Shown: one piece after another, positions 52,380-61,935 of the stretch | Position numbering within the stretch: position 1 is the stretch's first letter | Layout of the letters: every line of letters starts with the position of its first letter | Assembly (NCBI GenBank): GCA_905234175.1 | Contig: CAJOGX010000006.1 | Location: forward strand, 1 to 64,000 | Direction: 5' to 3' | From: an uncultured Selenomonadaceae bacterium | Lineage (GTDB): Bacteria; Bacillota; Negativicutes; Selenomonadales; Selenomonadaceae | Length of the DNA stretch: 64,000 nucleotides | Translations under genes and position numbers: made by a program | Notes under the pieces: model-generated | The model's database searches: none | The model's input: only the letters and a program-made list of their open reading frames with translations | What the model was told of the DNA's origin: nothing

Positions 52380-53504
52380 TCAACGCCCGCGATTATTTTT
52401 TGGCGCAGGACGCTGAACCGCAATTTGTTTTTTAATTCCGCGCTCGATTTTGCTTAGCTTTTCCACGTCGTCCGCAGTCACGAGAGTTATCGCCGTGCCG
52501 GATTCGCCAGCGCGGCCGGTACGCCCAATCCTGTGCACGTAAGTTTCCACGTCGCGCGGAACGTCGTAGCTGATAACGTGCGTGACGCCTTCCACGTCGA
52601 GCCCGCGCGCCGCAATGTCCGTCGCAACCAGAATCTGAATTTCAGCGCTGCGGAATTTTTTCATGACGAAATTTCTCTGCTGCTGCGTCAAATCGCCGTG
52701 CAGTTCCTCGACTTCAAATTTCTGCTTCGCCAGTTCCAGCGCGAGATACGCCGCAGTTTCCTTTTTGCCGCAGAAAACTATTGCAAGATATGGATTTTCC
52801 TCGCGCAGAATTTCTACCAGCCGCGCGAATTTTTTTTCAGCGTTCACCTTAACGACAACCTGGCTGATATTTTCCAGCGTGACGGTTTTCGCCTCTACGA
52901 AAATTTCTTTGGGACTGCTAAGAAAATCCGCCGCCAGCTGCCGAATGCGCGCAGGCATCGTCGCCGAACAGAGAATTATCTGCCGGTCAGCCGCCGTTTC
53001 GCGCAGGAGATTTTCTACGTCTTCGATAAAGCCCAGCTTCAAAAGTTCGTCCGCCTCGTCAACGATAACTTTGTTGACATTTTTCAGCTGAATCGTGCCG
53101 CGCTTAACGTGGTCTAAAAGCCTGCCTGGCGTCCCGATTATCAGCTGAGGAATGCGCCGGAGTTTTTCTTTCTGCCGCTCAATATCCTGCCCGCCGCAAA
53201 TTAAAATACTGTCGAGTTCCAGCACGTCACAAAGTCCCGCCGCAACTTTTGAAATCTGCGTGGCAAGTTCCCGCGTCGGCGCAATTATCAATTCCTGCGC
53301 GACGGGAATTTTTTTTATGCGTTCGAGCGTCGGCAGTAAAAATGCCAAAGTTTTGCCCGTGCCGGTTTTCGCCTGTACCACCAAATCTTTTCCGGCGCGC
53401 GCCTGCGGAATTACCCGCTCCTGTACCGGCGTCGGCTCAGAAATTCCCTGCCGCTTCAAAACTTCGCAGACCGCCGCGCTGACTTTCAATTCTTCAAAAT
53501 TCAT
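52380..53504 (-). CDS. DEAD-box RNA helicase
   Basis: A 374-aa ATP-dependent RNA helicase. Motifs in order: Q motif (EPTPVQERVIP), I AKTGTGKT at residues 45-52, Ia PTRELA, II DEAD in VIVDEADELL, III SAT in CSATMPA, V ATDIAARGLD and VI HRIGRTGRAG. The C-terminal tail is short and basic, without the RNA-binding domain of DbpA/CshA, so it is a minimal helicase for RNA folding or decay. The map gene lies 4 nt upstream on the same strand. Confidence 0.95.
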   Translation of the reverse strand: MNFEELKVSAAVCEVLKRQGISEPTPVQERVIPQARAGKDLVVQAKTGTGKTLAFLLPTLERIKKIPVAQELIIAPTRELATQISKVAAGLCDVLELDSILICGGQDIERQKEKLRRIPQLIIGTPGRLLDHVKRGTIQLKNVNKVIVDEADELLKLGFIEDVENLLRETAADRQIILCSATMPARIRQLAADFLSSPKEIFVEAKTVTLENISQVVVKVNAEKKFARLVEILREENPYLAIVFCGKKETAAYLALELAKQKFEVEELHGDLTQQQRNFVMKKFRSAEIQILVATDIAARGLDVEGVTHVISYDVPRDVETYVHRIGRTGRAGESGTAITLVTADDVEKLSKIERGIKKQIAVQRPAPKNNRGR

Positions 53505-53508
53505 AATC

Positions 53509-54417
53509 TCAACTCGCTAAAACTTCGTTGCCGGTTTCGGTGATAAGAATCGTCTTTTCCCACTGCGCCGAGAGACTGCCGTCCTTCGTGCGAACCGTCC
53601 AGCCGTCGTCCTTATCGGTGGTGACCTGCTTTTTACCGGCGTTAATCATCGGCTCAACGGTAATGCTCATGCCAGGGACGAGCAACATTCCCGTGCCCGC
53701 CTTGCAATCGTGGCTGACGAAGGGCTCAAGGTGAAAATCCTTGCCGCAGCCGTGCCCGCCCAAATCCGTCACGACAGAAAATCCATTCGCCTTAGCGAGC
53801 TTACCGCAAGCCGCGCCAATGTCTCCGACGAAACTCCACGGCTTAGCGGCGGCGATACCGACTTCCATAATTTCGCGCGTGACTTCGATTAACTTTTTCG
53901 CCTCGGCAGAAATTTCGCCGACCCAGAACATGCGCGACGCGTCAGCAAAGTAGCCGTCCAAATCCGTCGTTATGTCGACGTTCAGAATATCGCCGTCCTT
54001 GAGAATTTCGCCGCGCGAAGGAATGCCGTGGCAGACGACGTTGTTTACCGAAATGCAAATGCTCTTCGGGAAGCCTTCAAAGCCGAGGCAGCTGGGGTGC
54101 GCGCCGTGGCTGACGATAAATTCGTGAACCGCGTCGTTAATTTCCAGCGTGCTTATTCCCGCCTTCACGAGCGTGCCAGCCAAATCCAGCGCGCCGGTAT
54201 TTATCACTGCCGCCCGCTTAATCCCAGCAACGTCGGCTTCGTTGTTAATAATTCTGTGCGGCGGGCGAATCTGGCTTTTCGTAATGTCAAACTTAATCGC
54301 GTCAATCCGCTCGTCAAATTCAAGGTGGCACTTTTTGTATTTCTTACCGCTGCCGCACCAGCAAAGTTCGTTCCTCTTCACGAGGGCAATCATCTCCCTG
54401 AAAAAATTTCCAATCAT
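53509..54417 (-). CDS. map: Type I methionine aminopeptidase with N-terminal SEC-C motif
   Basis: A 302-aa enzyme that removes initiator methionine. Residues 15-35 form a SEC-C zinc-binding motif (C19, C21, C30 and H31 in ELCWCGSGKKYKKCH), which helps such proteins associate with ribosomes or SecB-like partners. The catalytic domain has VDITTDLDGYFADASRMF with two metal Asp, GGHGCGKDFHLEP with the metal His, VEPM with Glu and SAQWEKTI with the last Glu. The ATG at 54417 overlaps the stop codon of the glycosyltransferase gene (ATGA). A second in-frame ATG at 54393 is possible. Confidence 0.93.
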   Translation of the reverse strand: MIGNFFREMIALVKRNELCWCGSGKKYKKCHLEFDERIDAIKFDITKSQIRPPHRIINNEADVAGIKRAAVINTGALDLAGTLVKAGISTLEINDAVHEFIVSHGAHPSCLGFEGFPKSICISVNNVVCHGIPSRGEILKDGDILNVDITTDLDGYFADASRMFWVGEISAEAKKLIEVTREIMEVGIAAAKPWSFVGDIGAACGKLAKANGFSVVTDLGGHGCGKDFHLEPFVSHDCKAGTGMLLVPGMSITVEPMINAGKKQVTTDKDDGWTVRTKDGSLSAQWEKTILITETGNEVLAS

Positions 54418-55340
54418 TTCTGCGCGTAAAGCTGCAGGAGCGTGGCGGCGAACGGCGCGTTCTGCGCGAAAGCCGGTGCCAGCGCCTGCGATATTTCTGC
54501 GTGCGATTTTTTCTGCAGAATCGGCTCGACGTAACTCCTGAGCGTGTGCCGCGTCCAGAATCTCAAAACGTCCGCCGTAAACTCCGCGTCACCGAGCGGC
54601 GAAAGTTTTTCCGAAATGTGTTCGTGGAGTTCAAGGATCGACTGCAGATTTCTGGCAAGTCGCGCGGGGTTTTGCGTCGTAGAATCTGCGTGCGCCCGCC
54701 AGATGTAAAACGGCTCCGCAACTTTGAAAATTTTTTCCGTCGCGCAGATAACGTCGAAGTTGAAGAATACATCTTCCGCTACTTCCGCTGGAAATTTTAT
54801 CCCTTTCGCCAGCAGAAATTCCCGCCGGTACAGGAAAAGCCACGGCGCGATATGCATTCCGCCGCGCAAAAATTCCTGGTAAACGCGCGTCTGCAAATCC
54901 GCTGAGACCGCCGAATTTCGCGTTCCACGCAAGTCCAGTTTTATTTCGTCAGCGTTCGGAGCGTCAAGATTTTCCGACTCGTACCACCTCGTTGCGGTCA
55001 CCGCGTCGGCAGAATTTTTTTCCGCCGCCTCAACCAGAATTTCCAGCCCGCGCTCCAGTAAAACGTCGTCGTCGTCCATGAAGTAAACGTATTCGCCCTT
55101 CGCCGCGTCAAATCCAACGTTCCGCGTCGCGCCAGGCGTTCCCAAATTTTTTTTGTTCCGCAGAATTGTTATCCGCGCGTCCTCAAAACTTTCCGCTACC
55201 GCCAGCGTCCCGTCCGTCGAACAGTCGTCCACCAATATCAGCTCGAAATCTTTGAACGTCTGCCCAAGCACCGACTGCACGCTCAGTTCCAAAAATTTTT
55301 CGGCGTTGTAAAGCGGCATAACTACCGAAACTTTCGCCAA
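54414..55340 (-). CDS. Glycosyltransferase family 2 protein
   Basis: A 308-aa GT-A fold transferase. The nucleotide-sugar binding start is KVSVVMPLYNAEKFLELSVQSVL. The first acidic site is LILVDDCSTDGT near residue 40, and the DxD-like metal motif is YVYFMDDDDVLL near residue 88. It probably adds a sugar to a surface polysaccharide or other cell-surface glycan. Donor and acceptor are unknown. TTG at 55340 is chosen because GAGGGGTG precedes it and the domain begins right there. The frame is open ~200 nt further upstream but crosses the divergent promoter region. It is coupled to map by an ATGA overlap. Confidence 0.87.
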   Translation of the reverse strand: MAKVSVVMPLYNAEKFLELSVQSVLGQTFKDFELILVDDCSTDGTLAVAESFEDARITILRNKKNLGTPGATRNVGFDAAKGEYVYFMDDDDVLLERGLEILVEAAEKNSADAVTATRWYESENLDAPNADEIKLDLRGTRNSAVSADLQTRVYQEFLRGGMHIAPWLFLYRREFLLAKGIKFPAEVAEDVFFNFDVICATEKIFKVAEPFYIWRAHADSTTQNPARLARNLQSILELHEHISEKLSPLGDAEFTADVLRFWTRHTLRSYVEPILQKKSHAEISQALAPAFAQNAPFAATLLQLYAQK

Positions 55341-55402
55341 TAAAATCACCCCTCGTTCCAAAAATATTTTAGCCCGCGCCAGCGAAATTGTAAAGCCAAT
55401 TC

Positions 55403-55431
55403 TTGACACTGCCGCCGCGTTGTTATATATT
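55403..55431 (+). promoter_or_regulatory. Promoter of the deacetylase-murQ-mupG operon
   Basis: A perfect TTGACA (55403-55408), a 17-nt spacer and TATATT (55426-55431). The ATG follows 65 nt downstream, leaving a ~55-nt leader. Confidence 0.75.
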
Positions 55432-55495
55432 ATCGCAAATTGGAAATGAAAATTTACTGAAAGAGTTTTTGGGGGGATTGAGGGGGAAATCTTAA

Positions 55496-56332
55496 ATGAA
55501 GCGGCTGTTAATATTTTTAGTGTTGCTGATTGTGGCGGCTGGCTCATACATTTCGTGGCTGTTCCAGCGCGATTCGGACGGCGTGCCGATTCTGACTTAT
55601 TATCAGGTGAACGACATCGACCAAGATTCTCACACGCTGACGGTGGAGCAGTTCGACGCGCAGATGAAATATCTCGTCGACAACGGCTACAACGTTTTGA
55701 CGCCGACGGAACTTTTGGACGCGTGGCAGAGCGGCGGCGACGTTCCCAGAAAGCCGGTGGTTATAACTTTCGACGACGGCCACATTGACGCCTACAAAAA
55801 CGTTTTCCCGATTCTGCAGAAGTACAACCTCCGCGCGACTTTTTTTATCACGACGGATTTTATCAACCTGTACCCGAATTATCTGACGTGGGAGCAGATT
55901 CGCGAAATGCAGGCGAGCGGCCTTGTTGACATCGAAAGCCACACGCTAAATCACCGGCTGCTGACGGAAATTCGGTCGCGGGACAAAATCTGGGATCAGC
56001 TCTACGGCTCGCGGCAGGCGATTGAATGGTATTTGAAAAAACCGGCGAACTTCATCGCGTACCCTGGCGGGAGGTATTCGCTGGAGACGGAAGCAATTTC
56101 AAAGGAGGCGGGATACCGCGCGGCTTTCACGACGGATTACGGTCTGGCGCTCAACGAGCCGGACGCGTACGTTTTCGACAGGATACAGATTTTCGGCGCA
56201 AATTCGCACACGCTGCTAAGATTCAAAATGCGGCTGAACGGCGCGCCGATAATCGCTCCGCTGACGCGAATGAAAGAGCGCATTGCTAATGACGGCAACC
56301 CCGAAGTCGCAGATTTAATCTGGATACCGTGA
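55496..56332 (+). CDS. Membrane-anchored polysaccharide deacetylase
   Basis: A 278-aa NodB-homology enzyme that probably removes acetyl groups from N-acetylated glycans such as peptidoglycan or an exopolysaccharide. An N-terminal membrane helix (residues 3-24) anchors it outside. Motif 1 TFDDGHID and motif 2 ESHTLNHR carry the metal Asp and His residues, motif 3 is IAYPGGRYS, and the opening [11 protein letters not shown] is typical of PgaB/PdaC relatives. The ATG follows GGGGGAAATCTTAA. Its place at the head of the murQ-mupG operon suggests action on the cell wall. Confidence 0.88.
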   Translation: MKRLLIFLVLLIVAAGSYISWLFQRDSDGVPILTYYQVNDIDQDSHTLTVEQFDAQMKYLVDNGYNVLTPTELLDAWQSGGDVPRKPVVITFDDGHIDAYKNVFPILQKYNLRATFFITTDFINLYPNYLTWEQIREMQASGLVDIESHTLNHRLLTEIRSRDKIWDQLYGSRQAIEWYLKKPANFIAYPGGRYSLETEAISKEAGYRAAFTTDYGLALNEPDAYVFDRIQIFGANSHTLLRFKMRLNGAPIIAPLTRMKERIANDGNPEVADLIWIP

Positions 56333-56343
56333 GGCGAATCGAT

Positions 56344-57171
56344 ATGAATTTTGGAAACCTTGACACTGAAAAGCGCAACCCCGCGACCGCCAATATCGAC
56401 AGGTGTTCGACGCTCGAAATGGTCAAAATAATCAACGACGAAGATAAAAAAGTTGCGCTGGCTGTCGAAAAAGTTCTGCCGCAAATCGCAGGCGCTGTCG
56501 ATTTAATCGCGCAGAAAATTTCAGGCGGCGGGCGGCTTTTCTACATTGGCGCGGGCACTTCCGGCAGACTGGGCGTCCTCGACGCGTCCGAATGTCCCCC
56601 AACTTTCGGCGTCGAAGCGGAGCTTGTTCAGGGAATTATCGCGGGTGGAAATTTCGCGCTGACAAACGCCGTTGAAGGTGCCGAAGACGATACCAGCGCC
56701 GCCGCCACCGACCTTGACGCCAGAAATTTTTCCGCCGCTGATGTTTTAGTTGGCATCGCAACTTCCGGCCGCACGCCCTACGTGCTCAGCGCGATTGAAT
56801 ACGCAAAAAAAATTGGCGCCGCTACCGTCGGAATTTCCTGCGTCGAAAATTCTGCGCTCGCCAAAATCGTCGACCTCGCAATTACGCCAGTTACCGGCGC
56901 CGAAGTTATCACCGGCTCCACGCGCCTCAAAGCCGGCACCGCTACAAAACTCGTGCTGAATACGCTGACAACCGGCGCTATGATTCGCCTCGGCAAAGTT
57001 TACGGCAACCTTATGGTCGACGTTCGCGCCACGAATGACAAACTTCGAGACCGCGCCCGCAGAATCGTCGTCGCCGCTACGAACTGCACGGACGCGCAGG
57101 CTGTCGACGCGCTCAGCCGCTGCAACGGCCACGCCAAAAGCGCCATCGATTTTTTAAAGTCAAATCGTTAG
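56344..57171 (+). CDS. murQ: N-acetylmuramic acid 6-phosphate etherase MurQ
   Basis: A 275-aa SIS-domain lyase that splits the lactyl ether of MurNAc-6-phosphate to give GlcNAc-6-phosphate. Signatures are [29 protein letters not shown] near residue 70 and [41 protein letters not shown] is the typical C-terminal block. It is about 25 residues shorter than the E. coli enzyme, losing only the end helix region. The ATG at 56344 follows TGAGGCG, and an in-frame GTG overlapping the previous stop is less likely. It works with mupG, the next gene, 12 nt downstream. Confidence 0.95.
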   Translation: MNFGNLDTEKRNPATANIDRCSTLEMVKIINDEDKKVALAVEKVLPQIAGAVDLIAQKISGGGRLFYIGAGTSGRLGVLDASECPPTFGVEAELVQGIIAGGNFALTNAVEGAEDDTSAAATDLDARNFSAADVLVGIATSGRTPYVLSAIEYAKKIGAATVGISCVENSALAKIVDLAITPVTGAEVITGSTRLKAGTATKLVLNTLTTGAMIRLGKVYGNLMVDVRATNDKLRDRARRIVVAATNCTDAQAVDALSRCNGHAKSAIDFLKSNR

Positions 57172-57183
57172 AGGGGAGACAAA

Positions 57184-58233
57184 ATGCAAAATGGAATTTC
57201 TGTTTACGCGGGAATTGGCTACAAAATAGGCGAAAACCTTTCGCTCATTCAGACGGCGGCTGAACTTGGGCTGAAGAAAGTTTTCACCTCGACGCACATT
57301 CCCGAATCGCTCAAAGACGCCGACAATTTTTTCAACGACTTCGCGGAAATCGTGGCCGCCGCCGCAACCCACGGCTTTGAAATTATTCTTGACGTTAATC
57401 CCGAAAATATTGCGGAGTTCGATTTGGACGGGCTGATTCTGCGGCTCGACGACGGTTTCAATCCCGCGCAGATTGTCGAGCTCAGCAAAAAGCGAAAAGT
57501 TCAACTGAACGCGTCGACCGTGACCAGCGAATTTCTCACGACGCTTTTAAATCTCGGCGCTGACTTCAAAAACATTTCGGCGCTGCACAATTTTTATCCG
57601 CAGGTTCACACGGGCCTGGACACGTACTTTTTCACGGAGCAGAACAAGCTGCTGCACGATTTTGAAATTGAAGTCGGCGCGTTCGTGCCCACGCTCGACG
57701 GCAAGCGGCGGCCACCTTTCGGCGAGGGGTTACCGACCGTTGAAGACTGCCGCGACTTCACAACTGATTTGGCGGCGAGATTCATGGCGGCGCTCAGCAC
57801 TGATTTTATTATCGTTGGCGACGGGCTACCGACCGAAGAGGAATGCAAGGCGCTGGCGAACATTCGCGAAGACGAAGTTGTTATGCGCGCGCGGCTTTTG
57901 ACTGACGACAAAACGAGCATTGACCTTTTGAACAACAGCTTTACGCGCCGCCCTGACGTTTCCAAGTCCGTGATTCGCGCGGTAGAAGGACGCCAGTTCC
58001 TGAAAAATTCCGGCGGCACGATTGAGCCCGACGGCTTTCCGGTTGAGCGAAGTTTCGGCGACGTGACGATTGCCAACGACCATTTCGGGCGCTACGCCGG
58101 CGAAGTTCAAATAGTCGATAACAATTTACCGGCAGATTCGCGCGTGAACACCGTCGCCAAAATTATCGAGGAAGAAATTTTTTTAACCAGCTACATCCGC
58201 CCGCGCCAGAAATTTTCACTAAGATTTATTTGA
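57184..58233 (+). CDS. mupG: DUF871 family protein, MupG-type 6-phospho-N-acetylmuramidase
   Basis: A 349-aa protein of the DUF871 family. The characterised member, MupG of Staphylococcus aureus, hydrolyses MurNAc-6-phosphate-GlcNAc in the cytoplasm to MurNAc-6-phosphate and GlcNAc. A TIM barrel occupies the first ~230 residues (ISVYAGIGYKIGENLSLIQTAAELGLKKVFTSTHIPE, LHNFYPQVHTGLD with a likely active-site region, VGAFVPTLDGKRRPPFGEGLPT). A smaller cyclophilin-like C-terminal domain contains IANDHFGRYAGEVQIV. Adjacency to murQ matches the staphylococcal pathway. No murP-type PTS gene is seen here. Confidence 0.9.
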   Translation: MQNGISVYAGIGYKIGENLSLIQTAAELGLKKVFTSTHIPESLKDADNFFNDFAEIVAAAATHGFEIILDVNPENIAEFDLDGLILRLDDGFNPAQIVELSKKRKVQLNASTVTSEFLTTLLNLGADFKNISALHNFYPQVHTGLDTYFFTEQNKLLHDFEIEVGAFVPTLDGKRRPPFGEGLPTVEDCRDFTTDLAARFMAALSTDFIIVGDGLPTEEECKALANIREDEVVMRARLLTDDKTSIDLLNNSFTRRPDVSKSVIRAVEGRQFLKNSGGTIEPDGFPVERSFGDVTIANDHFGRYAGEVQIVDNNLPADSRVNTVAKIIEEEIFLTSYIRPRQKFSLRFI

Positions 58234-58248
58234 AGTGGAGGACTGGCG

Positions 58249-59019
58249 ATGAAAAAAAATGCGTTTGCTTTAACTTTGATTTTAGTTTTTATCTGCACTC
58301 ATAGCTTCGCCTCGCCGACGCTTTCGCTCAACGATAAGGGAAAAGACGTTTTGACGTTACAGAAAAAATTGTACGTTATCGGCTACGAAATTACCGAACT
58401 CGACGGGGAATTTGGCGAAGAAACTCAGCGCGCGGTCTCCGAATTTCAAGAGGACAACGATTTGACCGTGACCGGCGTCGTTACCAACGCAACCTGGCGC
58501 GCGCTCCAAAAAGCTAAGCCCGTCAAGGGCAGGAAAATTTCCGACCTGAAAATGGTTGACATAAATACGCTGGAAAAGCCCAGGCCGAAGCCGGTGGAAA
58601 TTGTTACCGGCGACGAAGTTGTTCCCTACGGCGAAACTTTCATCACCGTCGAGGAGGGCGAGGCGATTGTTGCCAGCGCGAAGGAATTTATTGGCGTCCC
58701 GTACGTTTTCGGCGGCACGACGCCCAGCGGCTTTGACTGCTCCGGCTTCCTGCAGTACGTTTTCCGGCAGAACGGCTACGAAATTCCACGGCTGGCGGAC
58801 GAACAATTTTTGCTCGGCGTCTCCGCCAAGACTTCGCAGCTGAACGTTGGCGATTTAGTTTTCTTTTCGACGTACATGGAAGGCGCCTCGCACTGCGGCT
58901 TTTACGTTGGCGACGGAAATTTCCTGCACACTTCTTCAAGCAAGGGCGTGCGAATTGATTCTCTCAGCAATGTTTACTGGAAACCGAAATTTCTGGGCGG
59001 GCGGAAAATTACCTACTGA
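58249..59019 (+). CDS. NlpC/P60 peptidoglycan hydrolase with peptidoglycan-binding domain
   Basis: A 256-aa exported cell-wall hydrolase. Signal peptide: residues 1-21. A PG_binding_1 domain spans about residues 26-88 (GKDVLTLQKKLYVIGY, ETQRAVSEFQEDN). The catalytic NlpC/P60 domain spans about 140-252 with Cys164 in GFDCSGFLQYVF, His215 in ASHCGFYVG and His227 in FLHTSS. It should cut the D-gamma-Glu-diaminopimelate bond in stem peptides. It is last in the deacetylase-murQ-mupG operon and would supply muropeptides for recycling. The ATG follows GTGGAGGACTGGCG. Confidence 0.93.
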   Translation: MKKNAFALTLILVFICTHSFASPTLSLNDKGKDVLTLQKKLYVIGYEITELDGEFGEETQRAVSEFQEDNDLTVTGVVTNATWRALQKAKPVKGRKISDLKMVDINTLEKPRPKPVEIVTGDEVVPYGETFITVEEGEAIVASAKEFIGVPYVFGGTTPSGFDCSGFLQYVFRQNGYEIPRLADEQFLLGVSAKTSQLNVGDLVFFSTYMEGASHCGFYVGDGNFLHTSSSKGVRIDSLSNVYWKPKFLGGRKITY

Positions 59020-59022
59020 AAA

Positions 59023-59063
59023 TGTTTCACGGAGATTTTTCACGTGAAACTTTGCGTGAAACA
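59023..59063. promoter_or_regulatory. parS-like palindrome with two half sites, or terminator
   Basis: TTTTTCACGTGAAACT at 59036-59051 matches the ParB site consensus TGTTTCACGTGAAACA at 14 of 16 positions, including the full central 12. Perfect half sites flank it: TGTTTCACG (59023-59031) and CGTGAAACA (59055-59063). The same repeats can fold into hairpins that might end the tRNA transcript on the minus strand, with a weak T-run after the stem. Confidence 0.45.
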
Positions 59064-59068
59064 AAAAA

Positions 59069-59140
59069 TGCGCTCGGCGGGAATCGAACCCACGCTTTCA
59101 GCTCCGGAGGCTAACGTCCTATCCACTGGACTACGAGCGC
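59069..59140 (-). tRNA. tRNA-Arg (anticodon CCG)
   Basis: The minus strand folds as a complete cloverleaf. The acceptor stem is GCGCTCG/CGAGCGC, the D arm GTCCAGTGGATAGGAC, and the anticodon stem TTAGC/GCTGA with loop CTCCGGA, giving anticodon CCG (Arg, codon CGG). The T arm is GTGGG-TTCGATT-CCCGC. The variable loop is short (class I). No CCA is encoded, since A and T-rich sequence follows the discriminator. Confidence 0.95.
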
Positions 59141-59153
59141 TTAACAGGTTGTT

Positions 59154-59182
59154 ACTTTAACACAAAACGGCGGAGCTGTCAA
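59154..59182 (-). promoter_or_regulatory. Promoter of tRNA-Arg
   Basis: Minus-strand TTGACA (59182-59177), a 17-nt spacer and TAAAGT (59159-59154), 13 nt before the tRNA 5' end. Confidence 0.7.
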
Positions 59183-59193
59183 ATAAAAAAATA

Positions 59194-59221
59194 TTGCAAA
59201 GGCTGTGAAATGTGATAAAAT
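59194..59221 (+). promoter_or_regulatory. Promoter of the mre operon
   Basis: TTGCAA (59194-59199), a 16-nt spacer and TAAAAT (59216-59221), 50 nt before the mreB ATG. It lies back to back with the tRNA promoter. Confidence 0.55.
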
Positions 59222-59271
59222 ATTTGAGCCGAAGAACAGGCATTTGGGTTACGAAGGGAGAATTTTTGTAG

Positions 59272-60309
59272 ATGTTTGGATTGTTTGGCGGCTCACGCGA
59301 CATGGGCATTGACCTGGGCACTGCGAATACTCTCGTCCACGTCAAGGGCAAGGGAATAGTTCTACGCGAGCCCTCCGTCGTTGCGATAGAAAGGGATACC
59401 GGCGACGTTCTTGCGGTCGGCGACGAAGCTAAAAAAATGATTGGGCGCACGCCTGGCAATATCGTTGCGATTCGCCCGATGAAAGACGGCGTTATCGCGG
59501 ATTTTGACGTGACGCAAAATATGCTGAAATATTTTATTCGCAAGGCGATGAATACCAAATCTTTCATACGCCCGCGCGTTGTGGTAGGCGTTCCCTCCGG
59601 CGTCACTGAAGTTGAAAAGCGCGCGGTTATCGACGCAGCTCAGCAGGCGGGCGCTCGTGAGGCTTACCTCATTGAAGAACCTATGGCGGCGGCGATTGGC
59701 GCAGGTCTGCCGGTCGAGGAAGCCACGGGGAATATGGTCGTGGACATTGGCGGCGGCACCACGGAAATTGCTGTCATTTCGCTCGGCGGTATCGTCACCA
59801 GCCGTTCCATTCGCATTGGCGGCGACGAAATGGATTCGTCAATCGTGCAGTATATCAAAAAACTTTACAACCTGATGATTGGCGAGCGCACCGCTGAGGA
59901 AATTAAAATCAAAATCGGTACCGCGATTATGACGCCGAAAACTGAAAAGGAACTTGAAATTCGCGGGCGCGATTTAGTCAGCGGGCTGCCGAAAAATTTA
60001 ACGATTAAGTCCACGGAAATTCGCGAGGCGCTGGCTGACCCCGTCGATAAAATTGTCAACGAGGTTAAGACGACGCTGGAACGCACTCCGCCGGAACTCG
60101 CCGCTGACATTATGGATCACGGGATTATGATGACTGGCGGCGGCGCGCTGCTGGCGAATATCGATAAGCTCATTGCGACGGAAACCGGAATGCCCGTCAT
60201 GATTGCTGACGACCCGCTCAGCTGCGTCGGCGAAGGTACCGGCCGCTCGCTCGAAGATTTGAATTTACTCAAGCGCGTTGTTATGACTTCCAAAAGATCA
60301 AGACAATGA
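59272..60309 (+). CDS. mreB: Rod shape-determining protein MreB
   Basis: A 345-aa bacterial actin that positions the elongation machinery along the inner membrane. ATP-binding segments are visible: phosphate 1 [25 protein letters not shown], phosphate 2 [19 protein letters not shown], and the adenosine site [15 protein letters not shown]. The N-terminus MFGLFGG forms the short amphipathic start seen in rod-shaped bacteria. The ATG follows GAAGGGAGAATTTTTGTAG. Its TGA overlaps the mreC ATG (ATGA), so the two are coupled. Confidence 0.97.
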   Translation: MFGLFGGSRDMGIDLGTANTLVHVKGKGIVLREPSVVAIERDTGDVLAVGDEAKKMIGRTPGNIVAIRPMKDGVIADFDVTQNMLKYFIRKAMNTKSFIRPRVVVGVPSGVTEVEKRAVIDAAQQAGAREAYLIEEPMAAAIGAGLPVEEATGNMVVDIGGGTTEIAVISLGGIVTSRSIRIGGDEMDSSIVQYIKKLYNLMIGERTAEEIKIKIGTAIMTPKTEKELEIRGRDLVSGLPKNLTIKSTEIREALADPVDKIVNEVKTTLERTPPELAADIMDHGIMMTGGGALLANIDKLIATETGMPVMIADDPLSCVGEGTGRSLEDLNLLKRVVMTSKRSRQ

Positions 60310-61346
60310 TAGTCCGCAGCCGTAAACGAAAAGACAAGTCCAACGACAAGCTCGCCGCGATAGTTTTCCTGTTCCTGTTCGTGCTGGGCTCGGTTTTTTT
60401 AGTGGCGAAAAGCAACGTGCAAATTCCGGCGGCGGGCAAAACTCTCATGATGTTCCTGTCGCCGTTCCAGAACAGTTTTTCGTGGCTCGGCAGTCAGTTC
60501 ACCGGCGTTAAAAATACTGTAACCGAAATTCAAAATCTCGAAGAAGAAAATAAAGCCCTGCGCGAGGAAGTTGAAGCTCTGCGCGCGCAAAATCTCAACG
60601 CGTCCGAATCCATTTCCGAAAATCAGCGGCTCCGTGCACTTTTGGGCTACAAGCAAAGCGCCACGCAGTTCGACCTTGTAGCCGCCAGCATTATCGGGCG
60701 CGAATCTGCAACCTGGTCGAGCGTCGTGCTGATTAATCGCGGAACTTTCGACGGCGTCGCTGATAACATGGCGGTCGTCACGGAGCTCGGGCTGGTCGGG
60801 CACGTCGTTGAAGCAGGAATCAATACTTCCAAAGTTCAGCTTTTACTTGACCCGCGTTCGTCCGTCGGCACTCTCGTTCAGCGCCCGGATTCGCGCGTTG
60901 CCGGTATCGTCGAGGGCGATATTAACAATCCGCAACAGCCGCAAATGGTAAACATTCCCAAGGACGCGAACGTTAAAGTCGGCGATATGATTGTGACTTC
61001 CGGTTTCGGCGGCGTCTACCCGAAAGGAATTGTCGTCGGCAAAGTTCTGGAAATTCACAACGACGAGGGCGGGCTCCTGAAACACGCCGTGCTGACAACT
61101 TCCGTCAACTTTGAAAAGCTCGAAGATGTCGCCGTGATTGTAAATTCGCGCGAAGCCCCGCCGGAGCCACTGCCTCCAGTCGTGCAGTCAAATTCCGCGC
61201 AGGCTGACCCCGCCGAGGCAGCGAAGCAGTTGCAAAAATCTAAGATGATTCAGCAGGAAGTTCAGTTGCAGGTTCGCCAGAAACAGCAGCAACAGCTTGA
61301 TGCAGCGCGCAAGCAACTTCAGCAGCAAAATTCCAGCGGTACGTGA
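60306..61346 (+). CDS. mreC: Rod shape-determining protein MreC
   Basis: A 346-aa bitopic membrane protein that bridges MreB and the penicillin-binding proteins. A cytoplasmic basic start ([13 protein letters not shown]) is followed by one membrane helix (about residues 16-36), then a coiled coil ([23 protein letters not shown]) and the beta-barrel core ([18 protein letters not shown], GVVEAGxN-like [19 protein letters not shown]). Residues 285-346 form an unusual Gln-rich tail ([20 protein letters not shown]) that may be helical. The start overlaps the mreB stop. Confidence 0.94.
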   Translation: MIVRSRKRKDKSNDKLAAIVFLFLFVLGSVFLVAKSNVQIPAAGKTLMMFLSPFQNSFSWLGSQFTGVKNTVTEIQNLEEENKALREEVEALRAQNLNASESISENQRLRALLGYKQSATQFDLVAASIIGRESATWSSVVLINRGTFDGVADNMAVVTELGLVGHVVEAGINTSKVQLLLDPRSSVGTLVQRPDSRVAGIVEGDINNPQQPQMVNIPKDANVKVGDMIVTSGFGGVYPKGIVVGKVLEIHNDEGGLLKHAVLTTSVNFEKLEDVAVIVNSREAPPEPLPPVVQSNSAQADPAEAAKQLQKSKMIQQEVQLQVRQKQQQQLDAARKQLQQQNSSGT

Positions 61347-61393
61347 CGGCGAAAATTTCAGCTCAAAAAAATTTTCAGCGGAGGTACGGGACG

Positions 61394-61888
61394 TTGAAAA
61401 TCGTTATCTCGTGGACAATCCTTATCGTTTTGATGTACACCCTGCAAACTTCCCTGCTACCGTTTTTCGACTACAACGGCGTCAGCGCGAATTTAATGCT
61501 GTTGCTGACGGTCTCGACGGCGTTTGTGTACGGGCACCGGCAGGGAATTTTGATGGGGCTGATAACGGGGACGCTGCAGGATTTTACCACGGGAAGTTTT
61601 TTCGGCTGCACGATTCTGAGCTACATGATAATCGCGCTGTTCTTCGGGAAGTTTTCCGACCGCTTTTTCAAGGAGCAGATTTTTTTCCCAATGCTGAGCG
61701 CGCCAATCGCGGCGATAATGCACTTTTTCATAATGACGGCGCTGCTTTTTCTGCTGGGCTACAGGATTGACGTGGTGCACACGATTCAAACGATTCTGCA
61801 GCCGATGATAGTTTACCAGATAATTTTTTCGTGGATAGTTCACAAAATTGTTTACAGTTTTTACAAATTCACCGAGCGTCACGGCTAG
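61394..61888 (+). CDS. mreD: Rod shape-determining protein MreD
   Basis: A 164-aa integral membrane protein with five hydrophobic helices, the third subunit of the MreBCD complex. The family pattern is visible in LMLLLTVSTAFVYGHRQGILMGLITGTLQDFTTG. The TTG at 61394 is chosen because GGAGGT lies eight bases before it and a membrane helix begins at once. An earlier in-frame GTG at 61343 overlaps the end of mreC and would add a polar leader without a ribosome site. Confidence 0.9.
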   Translation: MKIVISWTILIVLMYTLQTSLLPFFDYNGVSANLMLLLTVSTAFVYGHRQGILMGLITGTLQDFTTGSFFGCTILSYMIIALFFGKFSDRFFKEQIFFPMLSAPIAAIMHFFIMTALLFLLGYRIDVVHTIQTILQPMIVYQIIFSWIVHKIVYSFYKFTERHG

Positions 61889-61935
61889 AGCGTTTTGGTT
61901 GGCACCGAAACGTTTTTTAATTTTGGAGGCATTTT

